From Treponema sp. (GTDB lineage: Bacteria; Spirochaetota; Spirochaetia; Treponematales; Breznakiellaceae): DNA of 14,644 nt. The DNA is taken from assembly GCA_031288575.1 (NCBI GenBank), contig JAITRD010000259.1, positions 1 to 14,644 of the forward strand, written 5' to 3'. The notes under the pieces are model-generated. The model saw only the letters and a program-made list of their open reading frames with translations. It was not told where the DNA came from and made no database searches. A program made the translations under genes and the position numbers. Positions 7,248-14,378 of this stretch are shown in pieces; the first letter of the stretch is position 1, and each line of letters starts with the position of its first letter.

Positions 7248-8210
7248 ATGGCAGAGACAATCCTGCAAGTAGAAGATCTGGAAATCGAATTTACCGTTTC
7301 TAAACACCGCAGCGTGAGTGTCGTGCAGGGCCTCTCCTTCATAATGGAAAAAGGAAGCACCCTTGCTGTAGTTGGAGAATCGGGCTGCGGGAAAAGCATT
7401 ACCGCCAAGGCGATACTGCAACTCCTCCCCGCGGGCATCAGCCGTTTCGCCAAAGGCCGCATTCTTCTTGACGGCCTGGATCTAACCGGGCTTTCCGCCA
7501 GGGAGATGCGCGGCATCCGGGGCAGGCGCATTTCCATGATTTTTCAAGAACCCATGACTTCCCTTAACCCCGTGCAGCGAATCGGGCGGCAGATGATCGA
7601 AGCCCTTCTGGCGCACCGGAAGATCTCCGGATCCCGGGCGAAGGAGATTGCCATAGACATGCTCAAGAAGACCGGCCTTCCCGACCCGGAAAACCGGATA
7701 CGGGAGTACCCCCACGAGCTTTCCGGCGGCATGAGACAGCGGGTGATGATCGCCATGGCTCTTCTTGCCTCTCCGGAACTGCTTATCGCCGACGAACCCA
7801 CCACCGCCCTTGATGTTACCATACAGGCCCAGATCCTGAAACTTCTTGGCGATATCAAACAAAGCATGAACACCTCTATCATGCTTATTACCCATGACAT
7901 GGGCGTGGTAGCAGAGATGGCCGACTCGGTCATGGTGATGTACGCCGGAAAAATTGTGGAGCATGCCCCGGTCAAGGAACTTTTTCACGGGCCCCTGCAT
8001 CCTTATACGGAAGGGCTTCTGAAGTCTACCCCCAGGTTAGATACAGAAGAACTGCATGCCATTGAAGGAACGGTGCCTTCCCCTTCCAATATGCCGAAGG
8101 GCTGCCATTTTTCTACCCGCTGTAATCGCTGCATGGAAAGATGCCGGAAAGAAGAACCGCCCCTTTATACAAACAACGGGCACAGGGTGAGCTGCTGGCT
8201 TTACGTTTAG
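7248..8210 (+). CDS. oppD: Oligopeptide/dipeptide ABC transporter ATPase, OppD/DppD type
   Basis: A 320-residue cytoplasmic ATPase subunit, expected to form a heterodimer with the OppF-type ATPase at the start of the operon. Motifs: Walker A GESGCGKS (43-50), Q-loop Gln100 in FQEPMTSLNP (the OppD/DppD form), signature LSGGMRQR (158-165), Walker B with Asp182-Glu183, and His216. The C-terminal transporter extension has Cys286, Cys292, Cys299 and Cys316 in the family's Cys pattern, plus an extra Cys295. The gene begins one base after the oppC stop with no clear ribosome site of its own, so translational coupling is likely. It is the last gene of the operon; the TAG stop overlaps the first base of a GC-rich hairpin. 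Confidence 0.94.
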   Translation: MAETILQVEDLEIEFTVSKHRSVSVVQGLSFIMEKGSTLAVVGESGCGKSITAKAILQLLPAGISRFAKGRILLDGLDLTGLSAREMRGIRGRRISMIFQEPMTSLNPVQRIGRQMIEALLAHRKISGSRAKEIAIDMLKKTGLPDPENRIREYPHELSGGMRQRVMIAMALLASPELLIADEPTTALDVTIQAQILKLLGDIKQSMNTSIMLITHDMGVVAEMADSVMVMYAGKIVEHAPVKELFHGPLHPYTEGLLKSTPRLDTEELHAIEGTVPSPSNMPKGCHFSTRCNRCMERCRKEEPPLYTNNGHRVSCWLYV

Positions 8211-8369
8211 CGCAACGCCTAGCGTGCGCCTCTTCCGGCCAAAGGAACGGCCGTATCCAGTCCAAGACGCCCGCGCCACACATTTTTCCAGGCGGAACGG
8301 GGGCGGTCAAAGCTTAGGCCCTTTCCTCCCCTCATGGGTTCAGGATAAATCCCGGGGGAAATCTAAAAC
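8211..8369. other. Convergent intergenic region between oppD and marR
   Basis: This lies between two transcription units that run towards each other. It holds a GC-rich imperfect hairpin (GCGCAACGC 8210-8218 with GCGTGCGC 8222-8229, one bulged A) right at the oppD stop and a second CGGCC/GGCCG hairpin (8236-8240 with 8249-8253). Neither is followed by a T-run, so they are poor intrinsic terminators for the opp operon. No gene is recognised here; open frames that cross it have no family resemblance. Confidence 0.5.
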
Positions 8370-8387
8370 ACGGATACCCTAATCCGT
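8367..8387 (-). terminator. Candidate intrinsic terminator of the MATE-marR operon
   Basis: Read on the minus strand, the marR stop codon is followed immediately by ACGGAT, a 6-nt loop and ATCCGT (8370-8387), then GTTTTAGATTT. A 6-bp stem with a T-rich tail directly after the last gene fits a weak Rho-independent terminator. The stem is short and the T-run is interrupted, so efficiency is uncertain. Confidence 0.5.
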
Positions 8388-8834
8388 TCAGCAGCATTGC
8401 CGCGAACCGGCGGCGTTGGAAATCATCTTTCCTACGGTATCCAGGGTAACTTGAATATCCGCGGGAGAAATATTTTCTGATATGCCCTTTCCCCATTCCA
8501 TCAGCGCCTCCTGTATTTTGCCGGCAAGCCGCATCCCCTCGCCGGTGAGGCAGAGCCGGTAATAGCGGCGATCCTTTTCGTCCGGGGAACGGCTGATATA
8601 AGCCATTTTTTCAAGTTCCCGCACCACCCGGGCGACCCGGCTTTTATCAACCGAGTGAAATTCCGCGAGGAAGTCCTGGCTCACCCCGGGATGTTTTTCC
8701 AAGGTGATAATATATTTATACATGATCCCATGGAGGCCGGTGGACGCCAGGGCGCGGTTCATAAAATGTTTTTGCCGGCGCTCAAGCTTTGATAAATTTT
8801 TTATCAGATTTTGGATAAGTTCCGTATTCACCAT
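8388..8834 (-). CDS. MarR-family winged-helix transcriptional regulator
   Basis: A 148-residue regulator. The helix-turn-helix spans about 51-77 (VSQDFLAEFHSVDKSRVARV continuing to VRELEKM), followed by the wing with the family signature SPDEKDRRYYRLCLTGEG (83-100). Flanking helices would form the dimer interface. The protein ends in a Cys-Cys pair. Its ATG lies 2 nt after the stop of the MATE pump gene, and the only Shine-Dalgarno-like GGAG lies inside the pump gene, about 11 nt away, so the two are co-translated. MarR proteins next to efflux pumps usually repress the shared promoter and are released by a ligand. Here the likely target is the inverted repeat over the promoter at 10262-10290. 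The inducer is unknown. Confidence 0.9.
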   Translation of the reverse strand: MVNTELIQNLIKNLSKLERRQKHFMNRALASTGLHGIMYKYIITLEKHPGVSQDFLAEFHSVDKSRVARVVRELEKMAYISRSPDEKDRRYYRLCLTGEGMRLAGKIQEALMEWGKGISENISPADIQVTLDTVGKMISNAAGSRQCC

Positions 8835-8836
8835 TT

Positions 8837-10243
8837 TTACGCGGTCTCCAGCTCTTGGATTTTTTCCTCATCGCCCTGTCTTTTTTGAAGGCGGTTTAAC
8901 TCCAGGATCATGGGTATCACAAGTCCAAGGGCGATACAAAAGGAAACCAGATCCGCGGCCGCCTGGGCGTAAACCAGGCCCGTTAGGCCAAACAGGCTGG
9001 TAAGGATTATAACACTAGGTATCAGCGAAAAGATCTGCCTTGACAGGCCAAGAAGTCCGGCCTGAAAGGGCTTACCGGTACCTTGAAAAAGCCCGCCGGC
9101 AATTAATACCCATACATGGGGAGGAAGCACGACGCTCTGGCTACGGACTAAAATCACCCCTGCGTCTATCATAGCTAAGTCCCCGCTAAAAATACCGACA
9201 ACCCGCCGGGCGAAGACCGCTAACAGGGCGCCCAGTACCGCGCTAATGACAAAGCCGATTGCCGAAGTATAAAAAAAGGCTTTTTTCACCCGCCCATACT
9301 TCCTGGCCCCCCAGCAGTACCCCGCAATGGGCTGGAAGCCCTGCCCAAAACCCATAATCGCCGCGGAGACTAAACGCATGCACTTGTTGGCTACCGCGAC
9401 GGCCGCCAGGGCAATATCCCCAAAGCCCGCCGCCATATTGTTGATGACAATGGTTGACAGGGTCATCATGCTGGTCCGCATCCCCACCGGTATGCCCATG
9501 CGGGCAATTTCGCCATAGAGGTCCTTCCGGGGGCTGAACAGCCGGAGGCTGATCGTGACCACCGTCCGCTGGCTGATAAAGGGAAAAAGGAGGATGCCGA
9601 AACTTATCACCTTGCTTATGCCCGTGGCGATAGCTGCCCCGGAAACTCCCCAATTAAAGGCGGTGATCAGCAGGGGGTCCAGAAAGAGGTTGATGACACA
9701 GCCGGAAACAGAGCCGCACATGGCAAAGGCGGTGCTCCCCTCCCCCCGCAAGGTCTGGGACAAGCAGACCGTCCCCGCGGTAAAGGGCGCGAAAAGCAGG
9801 GTCCATCGGCCGTAGGCCATGGAATAGGGCTTGGCGCTTTCTGTAGCCCCCAGAAAGGTCATCAAGGGTGAAAGGAAAATGTAACCCAGGACCGAGATGC
9901 CGGCGATAAACCCCATGGCGGTAAAGATCGTGGTAGACGCCGCCCGGGAAGCCTCCTGGTCCTTCCCCGCCCCCAAAAGCCGCGAAATATAGCTGGCCGC
10001 CCCCATGCCGAAGGCCAAAGCCAAGGCACGGATGATGTGCATGGTCGAATCGTTGATCCCCACCGCGGCGGTGGCCGCCGGTCCCAACTGGCTGACAAAG
10101 TAGGTATCGGCAATGTTGTATAAGGCGTCTATCAGCATGGTAACAACCTGGGGGAAGGCTATTACCGGAATAATCCGCAAAAGGTTCCCCTCAAGCATCA
10201 GCCTGCGCCGTTCCTCGGTTCTCTGTTGTCTTTTTTCGTCCAT
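8837..10243 (-). CDS. MATE-family multidrug/cation antiporter
   Basis: A 468-residue integral membrane protein, a typical length for MATE exporters, which extrude organic cations and other drugs in exchange for Na+ or H+. After a charged cytoplasmic N-terminus (DEKRQQRTEERRR) the first helix region reads IIPVIAFPQVVTMLIDALYN, the usual MATE opening, followed by DTYFVSQLGPAATAAVGI, another family block. About twelve hydrophobic helices follow in two related halves; GQGFQPIAGYCWGARKYGRV (about 314-333) is the second-half counterpart. The C-terminus is charged and cytoplasmic. Start ATG 10243 has AAGAGA upstream; a second Met 15 residues in is possible. First gene of a two-gene operon with marR. 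Substrate and coupling ion cannot be assigned. Confidence 0.92.
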   Translation of the reverse strand: MDEKRQQRTEERRRLMLEGNLLRIIPVIAFPQVVTMLIDALYNIADTYFVSQLGPAATAAVGINDSTMHIIRALALAFGMGAASYISRLLGAGKDQEASRAASTTIFTAMGFIAGISVLGYIFLSPLMTFLGATESAKPYSMAYGRWTLLFAPFTAGTVCLSQTLRGEGSTAFAMCGSVSGCVINLFLDPLLITAFNWGVSGAAIATGISKVISFGILLFPFISQRTVVTISLRLFSPRKDLYGEIARMGIPVGMRTSMMTLSTIVINNMAAGFGDIALAAVAVANKCMRLVSAAIMGFGQGFQPIAGYCWGARKYGRVKKAFFYTSAIGFVISAVLGALLAVFARRVVGIFSGDLAMIDAGVILVRSQSVVLPPHVWVLIAGGLFQGTGKPFQAGLLGLSRQIFSLIPSVIILTSLFGLTGLVYAQAAADLVSFCIALGLVIPMILELNRLQKRQGDEEKIQELETA

Positions 10244-10261
10244 GACATTTTCTCTTAATAA

Positions 10262-10290
10262 TTGCTGATTACAACAATTGATATTAGCAA
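10262..10290 (-). promoter_or_regulatory. Putative MarR operator over the pump promoter
   Basis: A 29-bp imperfect inverted repeat: left arm TTGCTGAT (10262-10269) and right arm ATTAGCAA (10283-10290), giving 8-bp arms with one mismatch. A CAATTG palindrome lies near the centre (10275-10280). It overlaps the -10 box and the expected start point of the MATE-marR promoter, the usual place for a repressor site. Assignment to this MarR protein is inferred from position. Confidence 0.62.
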
Positions 10291-10309
10291 CTAATTACGG
10301 CAATGTCAA
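10281..10309 (-). promoter_or_regulatory. Sigma-70-type promoter of the MATE-marR operon
   Basis: On the minus strand TTGACA (10309-10304) is followed after exactly 17 nt by TAATAT (10286-10281). This is a consensus -35 box and a -10 box matching five of six positions. Transcription would start near 10274, about 30 nt before the pump ATG. It separates the pump operon from the rhamnose genes that lie upstream on the same strand. Confidence 0.78.
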
Positions 10310-10383
10310 CGGCGCTTTAACATCCTGCTTTATAAACAGTATTGGAGAGAAATTATTAAAATCCTGGCAAAGGGACGCGGTAT

Positions 10384-11208
10384 TTAATCCAGAAATTCCT
10401 CATTGAGGGTAATACCGAAGGCGGCGGCTAAATCGCGCAGATTGCCGTCGGAAATGGTTTGGCGTATCCTCTGGCCGCTGCCAAGGATTCTCAGATAAAT
10501 ATCCGCGGCCTTTTCAATGGTGTGCATAAGGCCGAAGCTCAGGTCAAAATCCGGACCCGCGCAAAATATGCCGTGGTGGGCCCAAATTACGGCGTCGTAT
10601 AATTTCATAAGCTCCGCGCTGGCTTTTGCGATTTCCGTGCCGCCGGGAACCATCCAGTCCACGACCCCGACGCCCTGGGGAAACACAACCGGACATTCGG
10701 TGGCGCTTTGCCAAAGAGCGCGGGTAAAATCCCGGGCGGAGAGGGGCAAAATATAGGTCAGCGCGATAACAGCCGGCGTGTGGGCATGGTAAATCACCCG
10801 GGACTGGCCCTTTGTGGCGGCGGTACGGACGCTGTGGTTTAGGAAATGGGTGGGCAGTTCACTGGTCGGGCGGCCGCCCTGTTCAAGCCCCCACAGGATC
10901 CTCCAGGCATCGGCGGCCTTATTTATCTCAACAATACAAAGGTTATCCTCCGGCGCGATATCGGCGTTGCGCAAAAATTTTCCGCTTCCGGTGGCGATAA
11001 AATACGCCCCGCTAAGATTTTCCGCGGTCACCCCCATGGGAACCCAGCCGCGGTCCCGGCGGAAAAAGGGCTCGAATTGGGCTATTTCACTATCCCGGAG
11101 CCGGTAGGTCAGATTGCCGCCGTTACGTTCATGCCAGCCCTGCTGCCATCCGTCGTTACACATGCGGATAAAACTCCGCATTACCTCAAAATCCCGGATA
11201 CCGGCCAT
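10384..11208 (-). CDS. rhaD: Rhamnulose-1-phosphate aldolase
   Basis: A 274-residue cytoplasmic class II aldolase that cleaves L-rhamnulose 1-phosphate to dihydroxyacetone phosphate and L-lactaldehyde, the last step of the rhamnose pathway. The length and the positions of key residues match my recollection of E. coli RhaD: catalytic Glu117 (TSELPTH), Zn ligands His141 and His143 (YHAHT) and His212 (WAHHG), and Glu171. HERNGGNLTYR (26-36) is the substrate phosphate-binding region. The ATG is 2 nt after the rhaA stop, with AAGGGGG overlapping the last rhaA codons, so the two are coupled. It is the last rhamnose gene; no clear terminator follows, and the next gene has its own promoter. Confidence 0.95.
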   Translation of the reverse strand: MAGIRDFEVMRSFIRMCNDGWQQGWHERNGGNLTYRLRDSEIAQFEPFFRRDRGWVPMGVTAENLSGAYFIATGSGKFLRNADIAPEDNLCIVEINKAADAWRILWGLEQGGRPTSELPTHFLNHSVRTAATKGQSRVIYHAHTPAVIALTYILPLSARDFTRALWQSATECPVVFPQGVGVVDWMVPGGTEIAKASAELMKLYDAVIWAHHGIFCAGPDFDLSFGLMHTIEKAADIYLRILGSGQRIRQTISDGNLRDLAAAFGITLNEEFLD

Positions 11209-11210
11209 AT

Positions 11211-12455
11211 TTACCCCCTTTTGAGTAATACTTCCTGTTCATAGCGGATAAGTTCCTGAAACCAGGCTTCCCCGGCCGGAACCCCCTCTTTTTCGCACCA
11301 GTAATCCCAAATGTCGCCAAAGGGATAGGTTTTTAATTCCTCCCGGAGCATCAAAAGCTCCGTAAACCGGTTTGTATCCTGTAATTCTTTTAACCGGCCA
11401 TAGGGTTCCAGGAGGGCGTAAAGCAGGGCCTTTTGCATATTCCGGGTTCCGATTACCCAGGCGGCGATGCGGTTAATCGAAGCGTCAAAAAAATCCAGCC
11501 CGATCAAGACCCGGTCCAGGGCGTCATTCCGCACTATCTCCCGGGCAATTTCCCTGAGCTCGTCGTCCAAAAGGACCACATGATCAGAATCCCAGCGTAC
11601 CGGGCGGGTTACATGGAGGGGCAGTTTGTCAAAAAAGGCAAGCATACTCGGTATTTTATCGCTTACCAGCTCCGTGGGATGGTAATGACCGTTATCCAGA
11701 AGATTATAAACCCCGGGATGCCGGGCCGCGTAGTTTAAATAAAATTCGCTGGATCCCGCCGTATACGCTTCAAGCCCGATGCCAAATACTTTGCTTTCTA
11801 CAGAATCGATAACCCCCTCAAACTGCTCGCTAAATATTTCATCCAGGCTTCTTTTCAAACGAAGCCGGGGCCCCAGCCGGTCCGCGGGAATGTCTTTGTA
11901 ACCGTCGGGGATCCAAATATTGTGCAGCACCGGGGAGCCCAGGGCTCCGGCTATCTCCGCGGCAATTCTGCGGCAGGCCCTGCCGTGGCGCACCCAAAAG
12001 GAACGGACCTCCTCATCGGGGCTGGAAAGGGTAAGGCCGTCCCTCACCATGGGATGGCTGAAAAAGGTGGGATTAAAATCTATGCCCAGGGCGTTTTTTT
12101 TCGCGAAATCCACCCAGGGCCTGAAATGTTCTCCCCGCAACTGGTCCCGGTCAACCCGCCCCCCCTTAAAAACCGCGTAACTCGCGTGGAGATTAATCCG
12201 TTTTTTCCCGCCGATAAGGGAAAGCGCCTTTTCAAAATCGGCCATTAATTCCTCAGGATTCCGGGCCCTCCCCGGGTAATTTCCCGTGGCCTGAATGCCG
12301 CCGGAAAGGGCTTCCCCTAGGCCTTCAAAGCCCCTTACGTCATCGCCCTGCCAGCAGTGCATGCTGAGGGCCTTGGCGGAAAGGGCGGCCAGCGCCCCCT
12401 CCACGTCAACGCCTAAAGCCCGGTATTTTTCCTTTGCCGATTCGTACCTTTCCAC
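11211..12455 (-). CDS. rhaA: L-rhamnose isomerase
   Basis: A 414-residue TIM-barrel enzyme that interconverts L-rhamnose and L-rhamnulose. Strong family blocks are MHCWQGDDVRGFE (32-44), GIQATGNYPGRARN (53-66), LLDNGHYHPTE (252-262), LHVTRPVRWDSDHVVLLDDE (280-299) and IGLDFFDASINRIAAWVIG (318-336). Metal ligands His257, Asp289 and Asp291 are present, offset by five from E. coli RhaA, as expected from its slightly longer chain. The start is GTG, chosen because the strong AGGAGGG (cctcc on the + strand at 12464-12468) sits 8 nt upstream and the family N-terminus follows. The 5' neighbour is rhaB, but 250 nt separate them because of an inserted repeat element; with the element removed the gap would be 21 nt. 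Confidence 0.96.
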   Translation of the reverse strand: MERYESAKEKYRALGVDVEGALAALSAKALSMHCWQGDDVRGFEGLGEALSGGIQATGNYPGRARNPEELMADFEKALSLIGGKKRINLHASYAVFKGGRVDRDQLRGEHFRPWVDFAKKNALGIDFNPTFFSHPMVRDGLTLSSPDEEVRSFWVRHGRACRRIAAEIAGALGSPVLHNIWIPDGYKDIPADRLGPRLRLKRSLDEIFSEQFEGVIDSVESKVFGIGLEAYTAGSSEFYLNYAARHPGVYNLLDNGHYHPTELVSDKIPSMLAFFDKLPLHVTRPVRWDSDHVVLLDDELREIAREIVRNDALDRVLIGLDFFDASINRIAAWVIGTRNMQKALLYALLEPYGRLKELQDTNRFTELLMLREELKTYPFGDIWDYWCEKEGVPAGEAWFQELIRYEQEVLLKRG

Positions 12456-12463
12456 TTAGGACC

Positions 12464-12468
12464 CTCCT
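12464..12468 (-). promoter_or_regulatory. Strong Shine-Dalgarno site setting the GTG start of rhaA
   Basis: The minus strand reads AGAGGAGGG, 8 nt before GTG. It lies on the rhaA side of the inserted element and of the proposed target duplication, so rhaA kept its own ribosome site after the insertion. Confidence 0.8.
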
Positions 12469-12502
12469 CTTCCATTTCTAAACTTGACCCACAATTCAGG
12501 CG

Positions 12503-12517
12503 CTAAATTTGACCCGC
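12503..12517 (+). repeat. Second internal copy of the element's terminal motif
   Basis: CTAAATTTGACCCGC here matches the right terminus (reverse complement CTAAACTTGACCCGC) at 14 of 15 positions and lies 25 nt inside the left end. The left end therefore carries two direct copies and the right end one inverted copy. Confidence 0.65.
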
Positions 12518-12531
12518 TTGACTTGAATAAG

Positions 12532-12667
12532 CCCGCGGGGGAGGGGAAAAGGCCGGGAAAACAGGGACCTGCAAGCAGGTCCACGGAATTCTCCGCCGGA
12601 GCGTATCGAAGATAGCAGAGGCGGGCTCTACAAGCGTTTTTCCCGGCCTTTTCCCCTCCCCCGCGGG
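12532..12667. repeat. Perfect 30-bp inverted repeat around a 76-nt structured core
   Basis: The left arm (12532-12561) and right arm (12638-12667) are exact reverse complements over 30 bp. Each outer end is itself the palindrome CCCGCGGG. The core contains GGACCTGC and GCAGGTCC (12565-12572 and 12575-12582), which would form a small hairpin. In the rhaB-rhaA transcript the arms would pair into a very stable 30-bp stem. No T-run follows on the minus strand, so it is not a standard terminator. It may be a nested insertion inside the outer element, or the functional body of it. Confidence 0.85.
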
Positions 12668-12705
12668 AATTATACAGAATTTTGCGGGTCAAGTTTAGCT
12701 CCATT

Positions 12706-14106
12706 TTAGGGAACATATTCAACAATATCAAAACTCAAAGCCACCGCTTCCCTCGCCTCGGCGGCGTCTCTGAATTCCCCGGCGGCAATCATCTGGGCCA
12801 GAAGATTGCCCGCCGCCGTACCCTCTTCAGGCCCCGCGAAAACAGGAATCCCCGCCGCCGCCGCGGTCAGGGAATTGAGATACCGGTCCCGGCTTCCCCC
12901 TCCCACCACGCGGACGGCGGCATAATCCTTTCCGGTAATTGCCGAAAGCTGCCTGATCGAATCGGCGTAGCAAGCGGCAAGGCCGGCATAAACACAGCGG
13001 GCCAGTTCTCCGGGAGTTTGGGGCACGGGCTGCCCGGTCCCGGAGCAAAAATCCCGCACCGCGCCGGTCATGCTTTCGGGAGCCAAAAAAACTTCATCCC
13101 CCGCATCCACCACGGAAGCAAAACTCCCCGCTTCCCGGGCGGCGGCCTCAAGGCCCGCGTAGGAATAGGCGTCCCCCAGTTCGCGCTTAATGGACTGGAT
13201 TATCCACAGGCCCATAATGTTTTTTAAGAACCGGTTAGACCCGCCATACCCCCCCTCGTTAGTAAAATTAGCCTCCCGGGCCGCGGGGGTGATAAGCGGC
13301 GCCGCCGTTTCCACCCCGAGGAGACTCCAGGTCCCGCTGGACAGGCAGACCGAAGAACCGTCCCGGGCGGGAACCGCCAGGAAGGCGCTTGCCGTATCAT
13401 GGGTCGCCGGGAGCATTACGGAACAATCAAATCCGGCCTCTTCCCGGACCTGGGGAAGAAACCTTCCTGCCGGCGTCCCGGGCCCGGACAGTTCGCCGAA
13501 AAGCCGGGACGGAAGAGCCAGGGTGTCAATGAGGGGATAATTCCAGCCGCCCCCGCCCGCCCGGACAAGGGCGGTGGTGGTGGCGTTAGTGTATTCCTGC
13601 TTTTTTACGCCGGAAAGCAGATAATGAAAATAATCGGGCATCATGAGGAAATTCCGGGCCCTTTCCAGGTAATCGGGATTTTGTTTTTTAAGGGCCATCA
13701 ACTGATAAATAGTATTAAAGGCCTGTTTCTGTATTCCTGACTGGGCATAAAGTTCCGAAAAGGGCAGGCTCCGCTCCAGTTCCTCAGCCATGCCCCTGAC
13801 CCGGCCGTCCCGGTAAGACAGGGCGTCGCCGATTCTTTCGCCCCGGGAATCAAGCAGGACAAAATCAACCCCCCAGGTGTCAATGCCCATGGTATCCGGT
13901 ATTTTTCCCCGGGATTTACAGGCCCGGAGGCCGGCGAGGATATGGCGGAAAAGCCCCTCCGCATCCCAGCACAGGCGCCCGTCCCGGGTGAAGGGCCTGT
14001 TCTCAAAGCGGTAGGCTTCCTCCGTCCTGATTTTTCCCTCTTCGACCCAGCCAAGCATATGCCGCCCGCCGGACGCGCCGATATCAACAGCCAAAAAATA
14101 AGCCAT
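12706..14106 (-). CDS. rhaB: Rhamnulokinase
   Basis: A 466-residue FGGY-family sugar kinase that phosphorylates L-rhamnulose at the expense of ATP. The N-terminal VDIGASGGRHMLG (7-19) is the phosphate-binding loop of rhamnulokinases. GIDTWGVDFVLLD (74-86), the catalytic-base segment ATHDTASA with Asp237 (the same number I recall for the E. coli enzyme), SSGTWSLLG (256-264) and the C-terminal ATP site VVGGGSRDRYLN complete the fold. Slightly shorter than the E. coli protein. The ATG is preceded by AGAGGG with short spacing. First gene of the rhamnose operon; its stop codon overlaps the right copy of the repeat TCCATTT flanking the inserted element. Confidence 0.95.
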   Translation of the reverse strand: MAYFLAVDIGASGGRHMLGWVEEGKIRTEEAYRFENRPFTRDGRLCWDAEGLFRHILAGLRACKSRGKIPDTMGIDTWGVDFVLLDSRGERIGDALSYRDGRVRGMAEELERSLPFSELYAQSGIQKQAFNTIYQLMALKKQNPDYLERARNFLMMPDYFHYLLSGVKKQEYTNATTTALVRAGGGGWNYPLIDTLALPSRLFGELSGPGTPAGRFLPQVREEAGFDCSVMLPATHDTASAFLAVPARDGSSVCLSSGTWSLLGVETAAPLITPAAREANFTNEGGYGGSNRFLKNIMGLWIIQSIKRELGDAYSYAGLEAAAREAGSFASVVDAGDEVFLAPESMTGAVRDFCSGTGQPVPQTPGELARCVYAGLAACYADSIRQLSAITGKDYAAVRVVGGGSRDRYLNSLTAAAAGIPVFAGPEEGTAAGNLLAQMIAAGEFRDAAEAREAVALSFDIVEYVP

Positions 14107-14144
14107 ATTCCCTCTTTCCGCCGGATAAATCAGGCCGGCCCTCT

Positions 14145-14173
14145 ATTATTGATTAAATTCACATCAAAATCAA
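14145..14173 (-). promoter_or_regulatory. Candidate rhaB promoter and overlapping inverted repeat
   Basis: On the minus strand TTGATT (14173-14168), a 17-nt spacer and AATAAT (14150-14145) give a plausible moderate sigma-70 promoter about 40 nt before the rhaB start. TTGATT (14149-14154 on +) and AATCAA (14168-14173) also form a 6-bp inverted repeat across the spacer, a possible regulator site. The match is modest and the area is AT-rich, so this is tentative. Confidence 0.4.
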
Positions 14174-14378
14174 CAAGGTTAAAACAGGCTGCAAGCCATT
14201 CCAAATTTAACTATTCAAAACCCGAAAAGAGACCTGATGCCTTATCGAGGAACCCGCCTTTACTTTTAACTTAACCCCCAAAGGAAAACCCTGTGATAAC
14301 AGAGCCGGAACCAGAAAGCTCTTCCCCTTCAAGGGTCCTGCCTTTACCGCCTAAACCTCCCCGAACGGAACAATAAGG
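14174..14378. other. Intergenic region upstream of rhaB, no gene recognised
   Basis: About 200 nt with stop codons in all useful frames. A small CCCTT/AAGGG hairpin occurs near 14326-14337. I see no tRNA, terminator with a T-run or convincing operator. A cis-regulatory site for a rhamnose activator could lie here but none can be picked out. Confidence 0.4.

Larger units (their letters stand above)
12478..12699. mobile_element. MITE-like non-coding element between rhaB and rhaA
   Basis: The element begins CTAAACTTGACCC (12478-12490) and ends with its exact reverse complement GGGTCAAGTTTAG (12686-12698), a 13-bp perfect terminal inverted repeat. Weaker similarity continues inward (AATTC.G on both sides). 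The 7-bp TCCATTT occurs directly repeated outside both ends (12471-12477 and 12700-12706), one base from the right end, consistent with a target duplication. Deleting one copy of TCCATTT with the element gives a 21-nt rhaB-rhaA junction with an ideal ribosome site. There is no transposase, so it would need mobilisation in trans. A minus-strand open frame of 91 codons across it resembles no family. It may instead be a fixed regulatory repeat. Confidence 0.68.

Noticed and set aside
6647..7537. Minus-strand open frame of 296 codons opposite oppC and oppD
   Set aside because: Antisense to well-supported genes, low-complexity composition and no recognisable domain.
12532..12667. Simple intrinsic terminator after rhaB
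   Set aside because: The stem is far too long and no T-run follows on the minus strand; rhaA and rhaD continue downstream as parts of the same pathway.
12456..12731. Minus-strand open frame of 91 codons spanning the rhaB-rhaA junction
   Set aside because: It reads straight through the inverted-repeat element and stops beside the rhaA start; the peptide reflects repeat sequence and has no family resemblance.
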